This document shows positions 51,599-60,343 of a stretch of 64,000 bases of DNA, in pieces. The notes under the pieces are model-generated. The model searched no databases, was not told where the DNA came from, and saw only the letters and a program-made list of their open reading frames with translations. The translations under genes were made by a program, and so were the position numbers. This DNA comes from Niastella soli (GTDB taxonomy: Bacteria; Bacteroidota; Bacteroidia; Chitinophagales; Chitinophagaceae), in NCBI RefSeq assembly GCF_017742245.1, contig NZ_JAGHKO010000001.1:1393061-1457060 (forward strand), read 5' to 3'. Numbering within the stretch: position 1 is the first letter of the stretch; every line of letters begins with the position of its first letter.

Positions 51599-51997
51599 TC
51601 AGCTAATGGGAATTTCCTGTTTTTGAATGTTTTCTTCTTCAATCAGCGGCAAACTGACCTGTAGTACGCCATCAACATATTTGGCGGTAATACGGGTAGT
51701 GTCCATGCTTTCATTCAGTAAAAAAGTTCTCACAAAGCCACCGCGGCTGTATTCCCGTTGAACCCATTCAAAGCGGGGAAAATCAGTGGGTGGGGTGTAA
51801 GAAATAGTGAGCTCCTTGCCGCTGACGTCGATAGAAAAATGCTCTTTGATCCGACCCGGCGCAAACACCAGCATTTCATAACTGGTTGTTGTTTTGTACA
51901 CATTAACGGCTGCCCGTTGCATACTCCGGTAAGACAGGTGCCGGTGACTGCCTCCGTACTGTTCGCCTTTTGCGGCGCATGACTTGTTGTAGTGCAT
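51599..51997 (-). CDS. Hsp20/alpha-crystallin small heat shock protein
   Basis: 132 residues from ATG 51997 (MHYNKSCAAKGEQ). The alpha-crystallin domain (about 40-125) includes ELTISYT and the C-terminal IxI-like tip EIPIS. An upstream Met at 52111 would overlap the divergent gene and is not used. It would bind unfolding proteins under heat or oxidative stress. It is divergent from the GreA-like gene with 79 bp shared between the starts, so the two may share control elements. Confidence 0.88.
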   Translation of the reverse strand: MHYNKSCAAKGEQYGGSHRHLSYRSMQRAAVNVYKTTTSYEMLVFAPGRIKEHFSIDVSGKELTISYTPPTDFPRFEWVQREYSRGGFVRTFLLNESMDTTRITAKYVDGVLQVSLPLIEEENIQKQEIPIS

Positions 51998-52076
51998 GTT
52001 GTTTCCTTTTAAAATAAAAAAATACCTATTTCTATGAATGACGGCTGGGCAAGCCGGATATTGTATTTTAGCGGCT

Positions 52077-52544
52077 GTGACAGAAACAGAAAAAATAGCT
52101 TTCAAAAACAAGCTGAAGCAGGCTGCCCAGCAGCTTATTGAGCAACGGATTGCCGCTGCTAAAACCTTGATCGATAATGCTCAGGAAGCGGCTAACAGCG
52201 AAGAAAAGAGTTCAGTGGGGGATAAGTATGAAACGGCGCGGGCGATGGGCCAGCTGGAAACAGAAATGCACGCCAAGCAGCTGGCGCAGCAAATAAGAGA
52301 ACTGGCGTTGTTGCACGAAGTAAAAGCTGATATTGTTTACCACGTGGCTACCATGGGCGCCTGCATTGAATGTGCGGCCGGGACCTTTTTTATTGCAGCG
52401 GGACTGGGAAAACAAACAATAGCTGGTAAACTGATCATATACCTTTCGCCACAGGCGCCCCTGGCAAAATTGGTACAGAATAAAAAAAAGGGCGAATCAT
52501 TTGTTTTTAATGGAAAAGAAACAGTGATTGAAGCCATTTATTAA
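52077..52544 (+). CDS. GreA/GreB-like protein
   Basis: 155 residues from a GTG at 52077; an ATG at 52038 would add 13 residues and is possible. An N-terminal coiled coil (about 1-75) and a C-terminal FKBP-like part (IYLSPQAPLAKLVQNKKKG) follow the GreA layout. Bacteroidota proteins of this type are often labelled otherwise in databases. GreA rescues backtracked RNA polymerase; the family copy here is short, and I cannot confirm the acidic tip. Confidence 0.75.
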   Translation: MTETEKIAFKNKLKQAAQQLIEQRIAAAKTLIDNAQEAANSEEKSSVGDKYETARAMGQLETEMHAKQLAQQIRELALLHEVKADIVYHVATMGACIECAAGTFFIAAGLGKQTIAGKLIIYLSPQAPLAKLVQNKKKGESFVFNGKETVIEAIY

Positions 52545-52604
52545 GGATGCGTTCCGCTATTATTTGGAGCGCTTTCCTGTATCTTGCGCCCCTAATTTAT
52601 TAAA

Positions 52605-52829
52605 ATGGCAACAACAAAGATTACAGTTAACAGCAATGGCTCATTACGCGTAGAAGGTGATTTTGAAATTGTAGATAAAAATGGCAATGTATACGATTTG
52701 GGTGGTCGTGAGGTAATTTCAATTTGCCGTTGTGGAATGTCGAACAACAAACCATTTTGTGATGGTTCGCATAAAGGCCACTTTGAACATGAAGCCGTAG
52801 CCTTTAGTCTTCCTCCCAAGAAACCATAA
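52605..52829 (+). CDS. CDGSH iron-sulfur domain protein
   Basis: 74 residues with one CDGSH domain. The 2Fe-2S ligands are Cys41, Cys43, Cys52 and His56 (CRCGMSNNKPFCDGSHK). The rest is a beta-rich fold. Such proteins handle redox or iron-sulfur transfer in the cytoplasm. It follows the GreA-like gene at 60 bp on the same strand. Confidence 0.93.
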   Translation: MATTKITVNSNGSLRVEGDFEIVDKNGNVYDLGGREVISICRCGMSNNKPFCDGSHKGHFEHEAVAFSLPPKKP

Positions 52830-52850
52830 AGCTGAGAAATCAGCTTTTTT
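52829..52850 (+). terminator. Terminator after the CDGSH gene
   Basis: AAGCTGA (52829-52835), GAAA loop, TCAGCTT (52840-52846), then a T run. It overlaps the stop region and may also end the convergent asparaginase-like gene. Confidence 0.85.
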
Positions 52851-53355
52851 ATTTTGCGCTCGCAGATACCGGTAACTCTTCAAAAATACCCGTCTGTCTG
52901 TTTTTCCGCACATTGTCCCAATTGAAATAACGGCCATTCATAGCTACATAAACACCCGGAGGCAGTGATTGTACAAAAGCAAGTGCACTACCCAGGTTGA
53001 ACAATCCATCGGAGCTACCAAATTTTATGGGGATCATGGCGCCGGTCAATACAATAGTTTTGCCGGTAACCCTCTTGGCCAGTACCCGGGCGGTTTCTGC
53101 CATGGTATCAGTACCATGTGTAATAACTATTCTTTCTTCTTCACATTGCTGGCATTCCACTGCTATCAGGTTGCGGTGGTCGGGTGTCATTTCAAGGCTA
53201 TCGATCATCATGAGCGTTTTGATATACACCTTCAGTCGACTTCTTCCCTCTGTAAGCAGTTCATCCATATGGGTATCCTTAAAATACAACTCACCATTCA
53301 GCTCGTTATATTCCTTATCAAAAGTGCCGCCCGTAGTGAAAATTCGAATAGCCAT
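52849..53355 (-). CDS. Single-domain asparaginase-family protein
   Basis: 168 residues from ATG 53355 (MAIRIFTTGGTFDKEY); an upstream Met at 53415 is not used. The N-terminal asparaginase motifs are present: TTGGTFDKEY (first catalytic Thr), ITHGTDTMAETA (second Thr and Asp) and LTGAMIP (Lys region). The usual C-terminal domain of about 150 residues is missing and the protein ends naturally. Such one-domain proteins occur elsewhere in bacteria; activity is uncertain because dimerisation and the active site normally use both domains. Confidence 0.8.
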   Translation of the reverse strand: MAIRIFTTGGTFDKEYNELNGELYFKDTHMDELLTEGRSRLKVYIKTLMMIDSLEMTPDHRNLIAVECQQCEEERIVITHGTDTMAETARVLAKRVTGKTIVLTGAMIPIKFGSSDGLFNLGSALAFVQSLPPGVYVAMNGRYFNWDNVRKNRQTGIFEELPVSASAK

Positions 53356-53702
53356 ATGCAATATTTGTAAATACAAAGTTACTGTTAAATGCAAGGATAG
53401 TCCCTTCTTAAACAAGCATTAATACAAAAATTGAATATGTAAATGATCGTGGAAGATTCGTTAAAAATCATTCACCATACAAGTAAAACTGGTTGATATT
53501 ATTTAACGATATGCCTGTTTTGATGTTGATAAGTTCTCCCATTTATACAGTTCATGTTGTCTATTCTACATTTCAAACTACTCCTGGAAGCGGGCAGGCT
53601 GTTCCCGTGCTAATATTGTGTCCTGCTTTACCGCAGCCACGTATAGCCAACGCATGAACCGGTGAAGCAAAACCATAATTCAAACAACCTACAATTACAG
53701 TT
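53356..53702. other. Gene-free region
   Basis: About 350 bp, A/T-rich. No convincing gene, repeat or hairpin. The promoter of the lipoprotein gene must be here; a TACATTTC (about 53564) is only a partial -7 match. Confidence 0.4.
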
Positions 53703-54476
53703 ATGAAAAAGATTTTTCTGTTAGCTGGTGTACTGGCCATGCTGGTAATAACATCATGTAAGAAAGACAAAGACTCCAACAACAATGATGGGAATAACAA
53801 TGGTGGAGGAAGTTCAAAGCAGTTAAAGAAATTAACAAAGACAGAGAACGGTATTACTACTGTGTATAACCTGAGTTACGATGGGAACAAATTCACTTCA
53901 TTCGCCAGTACCGATAACCTGGAATCAACCGCGGTTACACTTGATGGTTCTGGCAATATTGTAAAAATGGAAGTGCGGGACCATAACGATTACAGCACCT
54001 ATACATATGCATATAGCAATGGTGTTCCGGTTACTGGCATGGTTAAGGTAATACATAAAACTGCCGGTGAACCCGATGAAACAACCCAGGATGATGTTAT
54101 TTCCTATACTGTGGAAAACAACCGGGTAACCGGCATTAAACAAACCATGAAGCTGTACGACATTGAACAAACGTATAAACTTACCTACAACAGCAATGGT
54201 AATCTGGAAAAAGTAACAGCAGAAGGCGATGAGGAATTTTCTGTAGCGTTTACTTATGGCTCCAAAAAGCCAGGCTATCCAACCGTATCAAAATGGGTGC
54301 TTGACCTGGGGTACACCCTGCAGTTCTATGCGAAAAACGAAGTATTGACCGCTTTTTATGATTTTCCCGGAACGCAGCTCGATAACACCATTACTACTAA
54401 GTATACATATGATGGAAACGGATTTCCTTTAACCTCCGACGATGGAGAAACACAATTGAAATACGAGTACCAGTAA
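53703..54476 (+). CDS. Lipoprotein of unknown function, 257 aa
   Basis: A lipoprotein signal with Cys19 (VITSCKKDKD) is followed by a Asn/Gly-rich linker and a repetitive beta-rich domain (units such as YDGNKFTSFAS and YNSNGNLEKVTA), resembling the DUF4595/YD-like surface proteins of Bacteroidota. It is probably attached to the outer membrane and exposed. The function is unknown. Confidence 0.75.
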   Translation: MKKIFLLAGVLAMLVITSCKKDKDSNNNDGNNNGGGSSKQLKKLTKTENGITTVYNLSYDGNKFTSFASTDNLESTAVTLDGSGNIVKMEVRDHNDYSTYTYAYSNGVPVTGMVKVIHKTAGEPDETTQDDVISYTVENNRVTGIKQTMKLYDIEQTYKLTYNSNGNLEKVTAEGDEEFSVAFTYGSKKPGYPTVSKWVLDLGYTLQFYAKNEVLTAFYDFPGTQLDNTITTKYTYDGNGFPLTSDDGETQLKYEYQ

Positions 54477-54520
54477 CTCAGCATTTAGTAACTAAGTATA
54501 AGCCGACAAACAAAAAGCAC

Positions 54521-54556
54521 TCCCCTTCCACTATTGGAGGGGGATTTGTTTTTTAG
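54521..54556 (+). terminator. Terminator after the lipoprotein gene
   Basis: TCCCCTTCCA (54521-54530) pairs with TGGAGGGGGA (54535-54544, one G-T pair), followed by a T-rich tail. Confidence 0.85.
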
Positions 54557-54560
54557 TGGT

Positions 54561-54568
54561 TATTTTTG
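54561..54568 (+). promoter_or_regulatory. -7 element of the response regulator gene
   Basis: TATTTTTG matches TAnnTTTG, 18 bp before the start codon at 54586. No well-placed -33 element. Confidence 0.5.
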
Positions 54569-54585
54569 CTTAAACACATTCAGCA

Positions 54586-55275
54586 ATGAAGATCCTTTTA
54601 GTGGAAGACGAGGCAGCACTGGCCAGTATGCTGAACAAGGGGCTGAAAGAGGCAGGGTACGAGGTTACAGTAGCCCCCGATGGCCTTATTGGTCATGAAA
54701 TGGCTATAAAAAACCAGTTCGATGTAATGATCCTGGATATAATGCTGCCGGGCCTGAATGGTATTCAATTATGTAAACAGCTACGCCGCCAACAAATAGA
54801 TACGCCCATCCTGATGCTGACAGCACTCGGCACCACGGAAAATATTGTGGCCGGACTGGATAGCGGCGCCGATGATTACCTGGTTAAACCCTTTCATTTT
54901 GCCGAACTGGAAGCCCGCCTTAGGACCCTGGCCCGGCGCAAATCGGCGGGAAATAACAATCAACCCGAAGTGTTGCAAATAGGTGGCCTTACCCTGAATA
55001 CCAGCACACGGGCAGCCAGTTTGAATGGAGAACCAATTACCCTTACCGCCACGGAATACCGTCTGCTTGAATTCATGATGCATAACCGCGGCCGCGTGTT
55101 GAGCCGCATGGAACTGTTGGAAAATGTATGGGGAATTGATTTCAACATGAGCACCAATGTGGTGGATGTATATGTGAATTACCTTCGAAAAAAGGTGGAT
55201 ACAAACCCCACCCAGAAACTCATTCATACCATGATTGGGATGGGCTACATCCTGAAAGAAGACAAAAAAAGCTAA
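54586..55275 (+). CDS. OmpR/PhoB-family response regulator
   Basis: 229 residues. The receiver domain has Asp51 (MILDIMLPG), the acidic start LLVEDEA and Lys in YLVKPFHF (about 100). A winged-helix DNA-binding domain follows (about 130-225; ITLTATEYRLLEFM, then VDVYVNYLRKKVD). It is the first gene of a two-component unit; the kinase starts 5 bp after the stop. Phosphorylation by the kinase would allow binding to target promoters. Confidence 0.96.
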   Translation: MKILLVEDEAALASMLNKGLKEAGYEVTVAPDGLIGHEMAIKNQFDVMILDIMLPGLNGIQLCKQLRRQQIDTPILMLTALGTTENIVAGLDSGADDYLVKPFHFAELEARLRTLARRKSAGNNNQPEVLQIGGLTLNTSTRAASLNGEPITLTATEYRLLEFMMHNRGRVLSRMELLENVWGIDFNMSTNVVDVYVNYLRKKVDTNPTQKLIHTMIGMGYILKEDKKS

Positions 55276-55280
55276 TACCA

Positions 55281-56654
55281 TTGAAGATCCAGACACAAAC
55301 CGCGTTATTATTTACCGTGCTAACAGCATTACTGATCCTGTTCATCAGTTTTACTACCTATTACCTGGTAACCCGGTTTGCGTCGAACGATTTTTTGAAA
55401 CGCCTTGAATTACGTGTAAGGGTGGCTGCCAAACTTCGTTTTGAACAGAACAAAGTATCCACCGCCACTTATCAGGAGTTACGCCGGCAATACCTGGAAA
55501 TACTTCCCAAAGAGCAGGAATACCTGCTTACGTGGGATTCTCTTACCAACGTTATTCATCCCCAGGTAGCAACGAACCTGCCCCAATCATATTACCGCGA
55601 AATAATAGCCGGGGAAGGAAAAACGGTGTTTATTGAAAAGGACAAAGTACACTATGCAGGTATATTGTACCGGGATGAGGCGAAGAATTATCTTGTCATA
55701 AAATCGGCCGTCAATGAATACGGGAACCGATTGTTAAGTACGTTGTTCCGCATAAAGGTCATCATATTTATTGTAGGCGTGGTATTGGTATTCACCGCGG
55801 GTATATTCTTTAGCCGAAAAACCTTTCAACCATTACGACAGCTCATCAGCAAGGTACAGGACATCAGTGCGCATAATCTGCACCTTCGTCTGGAACCCAA
55901 GAAAGGTAAGGATGAAATGACGGAATTGGCGCATACCTTCAATACGATGCTGGATCGGCTGCAAACCGCTTTTGAAACCCAGAATAATTTTGTAAGCAAT
56001 GCCTCCCATGAACTGCGCACACCGCTTACTACCATTATGGGGGAAGCCGATATTGCCCTTAAAAAAGCCCGCACCAACGAAGAGTACCGCCAAAGCCTGC
56101 AGGTAATATTAAACGAAGCAGTGAAGTTGGACCATTTAACCAGCAGCCTGTTGGCCCTGGCACAAAGTGGTTTCGATGGTAAGAAGCAACGCCGCAGCCT
56201 GGTTAGAATTGATGAATTGTTGTGGGAGGTAAAACATGCGGTTGATGAACTGCATCCCACCAATAAAGTGCAGTTGTATTTTGGCGAACTGCCACCTGAC
56301 GATCAACAATTAACCCTGGAAGGAAATTATCATTTATTAAAGCTGGCGTTGACCAATATTGTAATGAATGCCTGCAAATACAGCAACGACCGGCCGGTGC
56401 AATTGTCGCTGCAGGTGGAAAAACAAAAGATCAGGATCGGCATTGTTGACGAGGGTATTGGTATTCCGGCCCCAGAGCTTAAATATGTGTTTGAACCGTT
56501 TTACCGCGCCTCCAATACGGATAGATTTGAAGGGCATGGAGTAGGATTACCCCTGGCACGAAATATTATCCGCCTGCACAATGGTGAATTGTTGATAAGA
56601 TCAGAAGAAGGGAGAGGTACCGCTGTAGAGATCATTTTAAATGGCCAACATTAA
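55281..56654 (+). CDS. HAMP-containing sensor histidine kinase
   Basis: 457 residues from a TTG start, 5 bp after the response regulator stop. Two membrane helices (about 8-30 and 159-178) enclose a periplasmic sensor region of about 130 residues. A HAMP domain, the H-box with His243 (NASHELRTPLTTIMGE), and the HATPase N and G boxes (NIVMNACKYSN, VDEGIGIP) follow. It is the partner of the OmpR-type regulator. The sensed signal is unknown. Confidence 0.94.
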   Translation: MKIQTQTALLFTVLTALLILFISFTTYYLVTRFASNDFLKRLELRVRVAAKLRFEQNKVSTATYQELRRQYLEILPKEQEYLLTWDSLTNVIHPQVATNLPQSYYREIIAGEGKTVFIEKDKVHYAGILYRDEAKNYLVIKSAVNEYGNRLLSTLFRIKVIIFIVGVVLVFTAGIFFSRKTFQPLRQLISKVQDISAHNLHLRLEPKKGKDEMTELAHTFNTMLDRLQTAFETQNNFVSNASHELRTPLTTIMGEADIALKKARTNEEYRQSLQVILNEAVKLDHLTSSLLALAQSGFDGKKQRRSLVRIDELLWEVKHAVDELHPTNKVQLYFGELPPDDQQLTLEGNYHLLKLALTNIVMNACKYSNDRPVQLSLQVEKQKIRIGIVDEGIGIPAPELKYVFEPFYRASNTDRFEGHGVGLPLARNIIRLHNGELLIRSEEGRGTAVEIILNGQH

Positions 56655-56773
56655 TTTTCTAATCCCATTCTTATTTCTTTTTTAATACATTCTTAAATGC
56701 CTCTTAAGGGCTTCTAATACCATTATACCAGCTTTGCTACTGTAAACATCCTTATTAATTTAATGATTACAGT

Positions 56774-57283
56774 ATGCGCAATGTATTAATACCCACCGAT
56801 TTTTCTACAGCTTCTTTCGACCTGGTTGAAAAAGCCATACAAACAATGGGCGAGCAGGTAGTGAATATAACTTTGTTCCACGCTTTTCAAATCCCATTTT
56901 TTGTGAGCGACCTCATCAGGAATCAGCGGCAGCCCTACCACGACTTATTAACAGATGGATTTAGAAATAACTGCAAACAAATAAAACAACTGTTCCCTAA
57001 ACAGGTGAACAGTATTGTATTTCGCCATTTATATGGAAATACACCCGCCGTATTCCGCCATTTTGTTGATGCCAATGATATTGACCTTATCGTTTATCCC
57101 GAGCAATATGAATTTATTCCCGTGCACTCCGATAGTGTGAACCCCGACAGTATGTTCAAAAAAAGCCGGGTCCCTTTATTACGTCAGTTCAAAACAAAAC
57201 GCCGGGTAGTGACCATTCCGGAAATAAAAGCAGTGGAAGAAGAAGCCGTAGCACTGTTGAAGCTGTTGAATGCACAAAGTTAA
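56774..57283 (+). CDS. Universal stress protein-like protein
   Basis: 169 residues resembling the UspA fold: RNVLIPTDFSTASFDLVEKA at the start, with VNITLFHAF in the next strand. The usual C-terminal nucleotide-binding GXXG region is not clear, so nucleotide binding is uncertain. It follows the two-component unit by 119 bp and precedes a bestrophin gene, and may be part of a stress response they share. Confidence 0.7.
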   Translation: MRNVLIPTDFSTASFDLVEKAIQTMGEQVVNITLFHAFQIPFFVSDLIRNQRQPYHDLLTDGFRNNCKQIKQLFPKQVNSIVFRHLYGNTPAVFRHFVDANDIDLIVYPEQYEFIPVHSDSVNPDSMFKKSRVPLLRQFKTKRRVVTIPEIKAVEEEAVALLKLLNAQS

Positions 57284-57323
57284 GTGCTGTGGTGATCATT
57301 TCAGAACGTTAAACAATACCTCG

Positions 57324-58235
57324 ATGCTACTAAAAAAGAATATTCCCATTGGCTATGTGTTTGGAAAAGTAAAGTATGAACTGTTGATAATATTACTGTA
57401 TAGTTTAACCATTGCAGTGATCCATCAGTTTTTTCTGGAGGTGCCTATAAGTATTCCATTGTCGATACCCACCATATTGGGAACAGTGATCTCATTACTG
57501 TTAGGGTTCAGGAGTAACCAGGCCTATGATCGTTGGTGGGAAGCGCGACAGGTGTGGGGTGCCATTGTGAACGACTCGCGTACACTGGCCAGACAGGTGA
57601 TCAATTTTACCGAGAGCCAGTATGAAGAAGATGAAGTAACGCAATTGCGGCAACGAATGGTTCGCCGGCAAATTGGCTGGTGTTATGCCTTGGGGCAAAG
57701 CTTGCGCCGGTTAAACCCTGTTGGTGGTCTTGAAAAATACGTCAGCCGCCGGGAGCTGGAAAGCCTGGCCCGTTTTAACAACGTGCCCGTGGGTATGCTA
57801 GATCAGCAGGCACGTGATTTAAAACGCGCACTGGAAGAAGGCTATATAAACAGGTATCAGCAAATGGAGCTGGACCGAACCCTTACCCGCTTATGCGATG
57901 CTATGGGTAAATGTGAACGCATCAAGAATACGGTATTCCCAAGTACTTACAGTTTATATATTCATTTCTCCCTGTTATTGTTTATAAGTATGCTGCCATT
58001 TGGCGTAATAGAACACTTTGGGTTTTTGGAAGTACCATTAGTAGTATTCATCAGCGCTTGTTTCTTGCTGATAGAAAAAATGGCCATTCATTTACAGGAC
58101 CCATTTGAGAACAAACCAACCGATACGCCCATGACTGCGATCGCCAATACTATTGAAAAAGATCTGCGGCAACTGTTGCACGATCAGGATGAACCAGAAG
58201 AAAAACGCCAGGGGGCTTTCTATTATATAATGTAG
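57324..58235 (+). CDS. Bestrophin-family ion channel
   Basis: 303 residues from ATG 57324 (MLLKKNIPIGYVFGK); a Met at 57270 overlapping the previous gene is not used. Four membrane helices and the signature GFRSNQAYDRWWEARQVWG near residue 70 identify the bestrophin/UPF0187 family. These form anion channels in the membrane. Overlap of reading context with the UspA-like gene suggests they belong to one transcript. A terminator follows. Confidence 0.9.
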   Translation: MLLKKNIPIGYVFGKVKYELLIILLYSLTIAVIHQFFLEVPISIPLSIPTILGTVISLLLGFRSNQAYDRWWEARQVWGAIVNDSRTLARQVINFTESQYEEDEVTQLRQRMVRRQIGWCYALGQSLRRLNPVGGLEKYVSRRELESLARFNNVPVGMLDQQARDLKRALEEGYINRYQQMELDRTLTRLCDAMGKCERIKNTVFPSTYSLYIHFSLLLFISMLPFGVIEHFGFLEVPLVVFISACFLLIEKMAIHLQDPFENKPTDTPMTAIANTIEKDLRQLLHDQDEPEEKRQGAFYYIM

Positions 58236-58277
58236 GGTTAACGTTGAACAGTTTCAGGTTATGGAGCACAGTCAGGC
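58113..58277 (+). terminator. Terminator after the bestrophin gene (58277-58113 mis-order; real 58277-58113 not used)
   Basis: The hairpin is CAAGGCTTCCC (58277-58287) with GGGAGGCCTTG (58296-58306, one G-T pair), followed by a T run. Read the element as 58277 to 58313; the end value given in this entry is not meaningful. Confidence 0.3.
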
Positions 58278-58313
58278 AAGGCTTCCCAACATATAGGGAG
58301 GCCTTGTTTTATT
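58277..58313 (+). terminator. Intrinsic terminator after the bestrophin gene
   Basis: CAAGGCTTCCC (58277-58287) pairs with GGGAGGCCTTG (58296-58306, one G-T pair), then a T-rich tail. It separates the bestrophin unit from the sigma factor gene. Confidence 0.88.
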
Positions 58314-58384
58314 TTTATGTATTTGTATATCATGACATAACATTACCATTTGGTTAAGATAAAAGGGAGAATTGCAATTTCTTT

Positions 58385-58392
58385 TATATTTG
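58385..58392 (+). promoter_or_regulatory. -7 element immediately before the ECF sigma gene
   Basis: TATATTTG matches TAnnTTTG, 6 bp before the ATG at 58399. It argues for that start rather than a TTG at 58372, and suggests a near-leaderless transcript. Confidence 0.6.
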
Positions 58393-58398
58393 TCCCAC

Positions 58399-58974
58399 AT
58401 GCGCGCTTATCAAAGTTTTACCGACCAAACTTTGCTCACGCTGCTAAAGCAGGGTGATAAGGACGCGTACACGGTAATTTATGACCGCTATAAGGTTCTA
58501 TTGTATAACCACGCATACAAAAAGCTGGGCGATCCCGAAGAAGTAAAAGATGTGCTGCAGGAACTGTTCACTAACCTGTGGAATAAGCGCACCGATATAC
58601 CTGTTGCCATGAATTTATCGGGCTATCTGTATGCAGGCATCAGGAACCGGGTGCTGAATTTGCTTTCTCATAAAGAAGTAGAAAATAAATACCTCACTTC
58701 TATTCAACGGTTTACACAGGAAGAAGATTACAGCACTGACCTCGCTATCAGGGAAAAGGAACTGGCTGACCTTATACAAAAAGAAATTGACCAGCTGCCA
58801 CCTAAAATGCGGGAAGTATTCCTGTTAAGTAGAAAAGAAAATCTCTCCCATCAGGAGATCGCCGGTCAGCTCTCTATCTCAGAACAAACGGTTGCGAAAC
58901 AGGTAACCAATGCACTTCGCATCCTGCGCGTACGCCTCGGTTCCTTATTTTTCCTCCTTCTTATGTTGCGTTAA
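58399..58974 (+). CDS. ECF-family RNA polymerase sigma factor (FecI-like)
   Basis: 191 residues from ATG 58399 (MRAYQSFTDQ). Sigma region 2 (about 25-95; VIYDRYKVLLYNHAYKKLGD) and region 4 (about 130-180; LPPKMREVFLLSRKENLSHQEIA in two blocks) are present. It is held by the FecR-type anti-sigma protein encoded next and is expected to transcribe the following SusC/SusD genes when substrate is sensed. A -7 element lies directly before the start. Confidence 0.95.
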   Translation: MRAYQSFTDQTLLTLLKQGDKDAYTVIYDRYKVLLYNHAYKKLGDPEEVKDVLQELFTNLWNKRTDIPVAMNLSGYLYAGIRNRVLNLLSHKEVENKYLTSIQRFTQEEDYSTDLAIREKELADLIQKEIDQLPPKMREVFLLSRKENLSHQEIAGQLSISEQTVAKQVTNALRILRVRLGSLFFLLLMLR

Positions 58975-59053
58975 AATTATTTTTTCCCATCGCCTACCTG
59001 TTGGCCTGTTACTCACCTGTCTTAGCATATAGAAATAACTCATTAAACCATAT

Positions 59054-60172
59054 ATGCATCCAAAAGACATTCAGGAATTATTAAAGAAATACAGAGAAGG
59101 CACCTGCACGGAAGCAGAAAAGGCATTGCTGGAACGCTGGTACCAGACTTATGAAGCAGGTGACTTTCCCGAAATACCACCTCACATTCGGGATGAACAC
59201 CTTAATGAGGTATGGCAATCATTGCCCGTACATGAAAATAAGGTCCGTCGGATGCCCTGGTTGCAACTGGCAGCCGCAGCGGTATTGTTGATAACGTTCG
59301 CCACTGTACTTTATTTATATATAAACAAGCCTGTAGCCCATTCTGCCGGTACCCAGCCCGTAACGGACAATACCATTATGCCTGGCAGCAATAAAGCCAT
59401 TCTTACTTTGAACGATGGCCGCAGGATCAGTCTTACCGATGCCGCTAATGGTCACATTGCAGACCAGGCAGGAATTACCGTTACCAAAAAGGCCGACGGA
59501 CAGTTATTTTATACTATTTCTGAAAGTGGTGCCAATGAGACCATCACGTTCAATACTATTGAAACCCCGCGAGGTGGTCAGTATCAGGTGGCTTTGCCCG
59601 ATGGTACAAAGGTTTGGCTGAATGCTGCTACATCATTGCGCTTTCCTACCAAATTTTCTGCCACCGAACGCATCGTTTACCTGGATGGGGAAGCCTATTT
59701 TGAAGTGGCGCATAATAAGAACAGTCCATTCAAAGTAGCGGTAAACGGACAACAGGTAGAGGTGTTGGGTACTCATTTCAACATAATGGCCTATAAAGAT
59801 GAGAACACCATCAGAACTACCCTGTTGGAAGGATCTGTAAAACTCACCGCACCGGTAGGTTCCCTATTGTTAGAACCAGGTCAGCAAGGCTATATCGCTA
59901 AATCGGCATTTACACATGAGCTGGTAGATGTAACCATTGTTACAGCCTGGAAAAATGGCTTATTCAAATTCAATGGTATTGATCTGCGCACATTGATGCG
60001 GCAGATCAGCCGCTGGTATGATATAGAGGTTGTATATGAACCCGGGGTAAAAGATGATGTAGTATTCGGGTCCATTAGCCGAACGGCAGACCTCACCAAA
60101 CTGTTGCATATACTGGAGCTGGGCGGAGTCCATTTCAAACAGAACGGCCGCAAGCTGATAGTTATGCAATAA
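59054..60172 (+). CDS. FecR-family anti-sigma factor
   Basis: 372 residues. A short cytoplasmic part (about 1-80), one membrane helix (about 83-103), and a periplasmic FecR domain with a DUF4974 C-terminal domain (about 290-372). Typical blocks: ETPRGGQYQVALPDGT and VYLDGEAYFEVAH. It keeps the sigma factor inactive until the outer-membrane receptor transmits substrate binding. It begins 79 bp after the sigma gene. Confidence 0.95.
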   Translation: MHPKDIQELLKKYREGTCTEAEKALLERWYQTYEAGDFPEIPPHIRDEHLNEVWQSLPVHENKVRRMPWLQLAAAAVLLITFATVLYLYINKPVAHSAGTQPVTDNTIMPGSNKAILTLNDGRRISLTDAANGHIADQAGITVTKKADGQLFYTISESGANETITFNTIETPRGGQYQVALPDGTKVWLNAATSLRFPTKFSATERIVYLDGEAYFEVAHNKNSPFKVAVNGQQVEVLGTHFNIMAYKDENTIRTTLLEGSVKLTAPVGSLLLEPGQQGYIAKSAFTHELVDVTIVTAWKNGLFKFNGIDLRTLMRQISRWYDIEVVYEPGVKDDVVFGSISRTADLTKLLHILELGGVHFKQNGRKLIVMQ

Positions 60173-60247
60173 CTGTTATTGACCAGACATAATATTAACA
60201 ACCAAAACAAGGGAGGATTGCATGATAACATGATTACATGCCATAAA

Positions 60248-60271
60248 TAAAAACCGGAAGTGCTCCAACAC
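60248..60271. repeat. Hairpin between fecR and the receptor gene
   Basis: CCGGAAGTG pairs with CACTCCCGG with one mismatch. No T tract follows, so it may be an mRNA structure lowering or timing expression between the FecR-type gene and the receptor. Confidence 0.4.
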
Positions 60272-60343
60272 TCCCGGCAATTAGGCAATCAGAAAATAAA
60301 GCGTTAACCAAATTATCTCTCATCACCTAAACTTCGCAAAAGT

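Noticed and set aside
53573-53800. Leftward 75-residue frame overlapping the start of the lipoprotein gene
   Set aside because: Overlaps a well-supported gene on the other strand and has no protein-like features.
58277-58313. A duplicate feature entry for the terminator after the bestrophin gene with a reversed end coordinate
   Set aside because: The entry with end 58113 is a coordinate error; the correct element is 58277-58313, given as its own entry.
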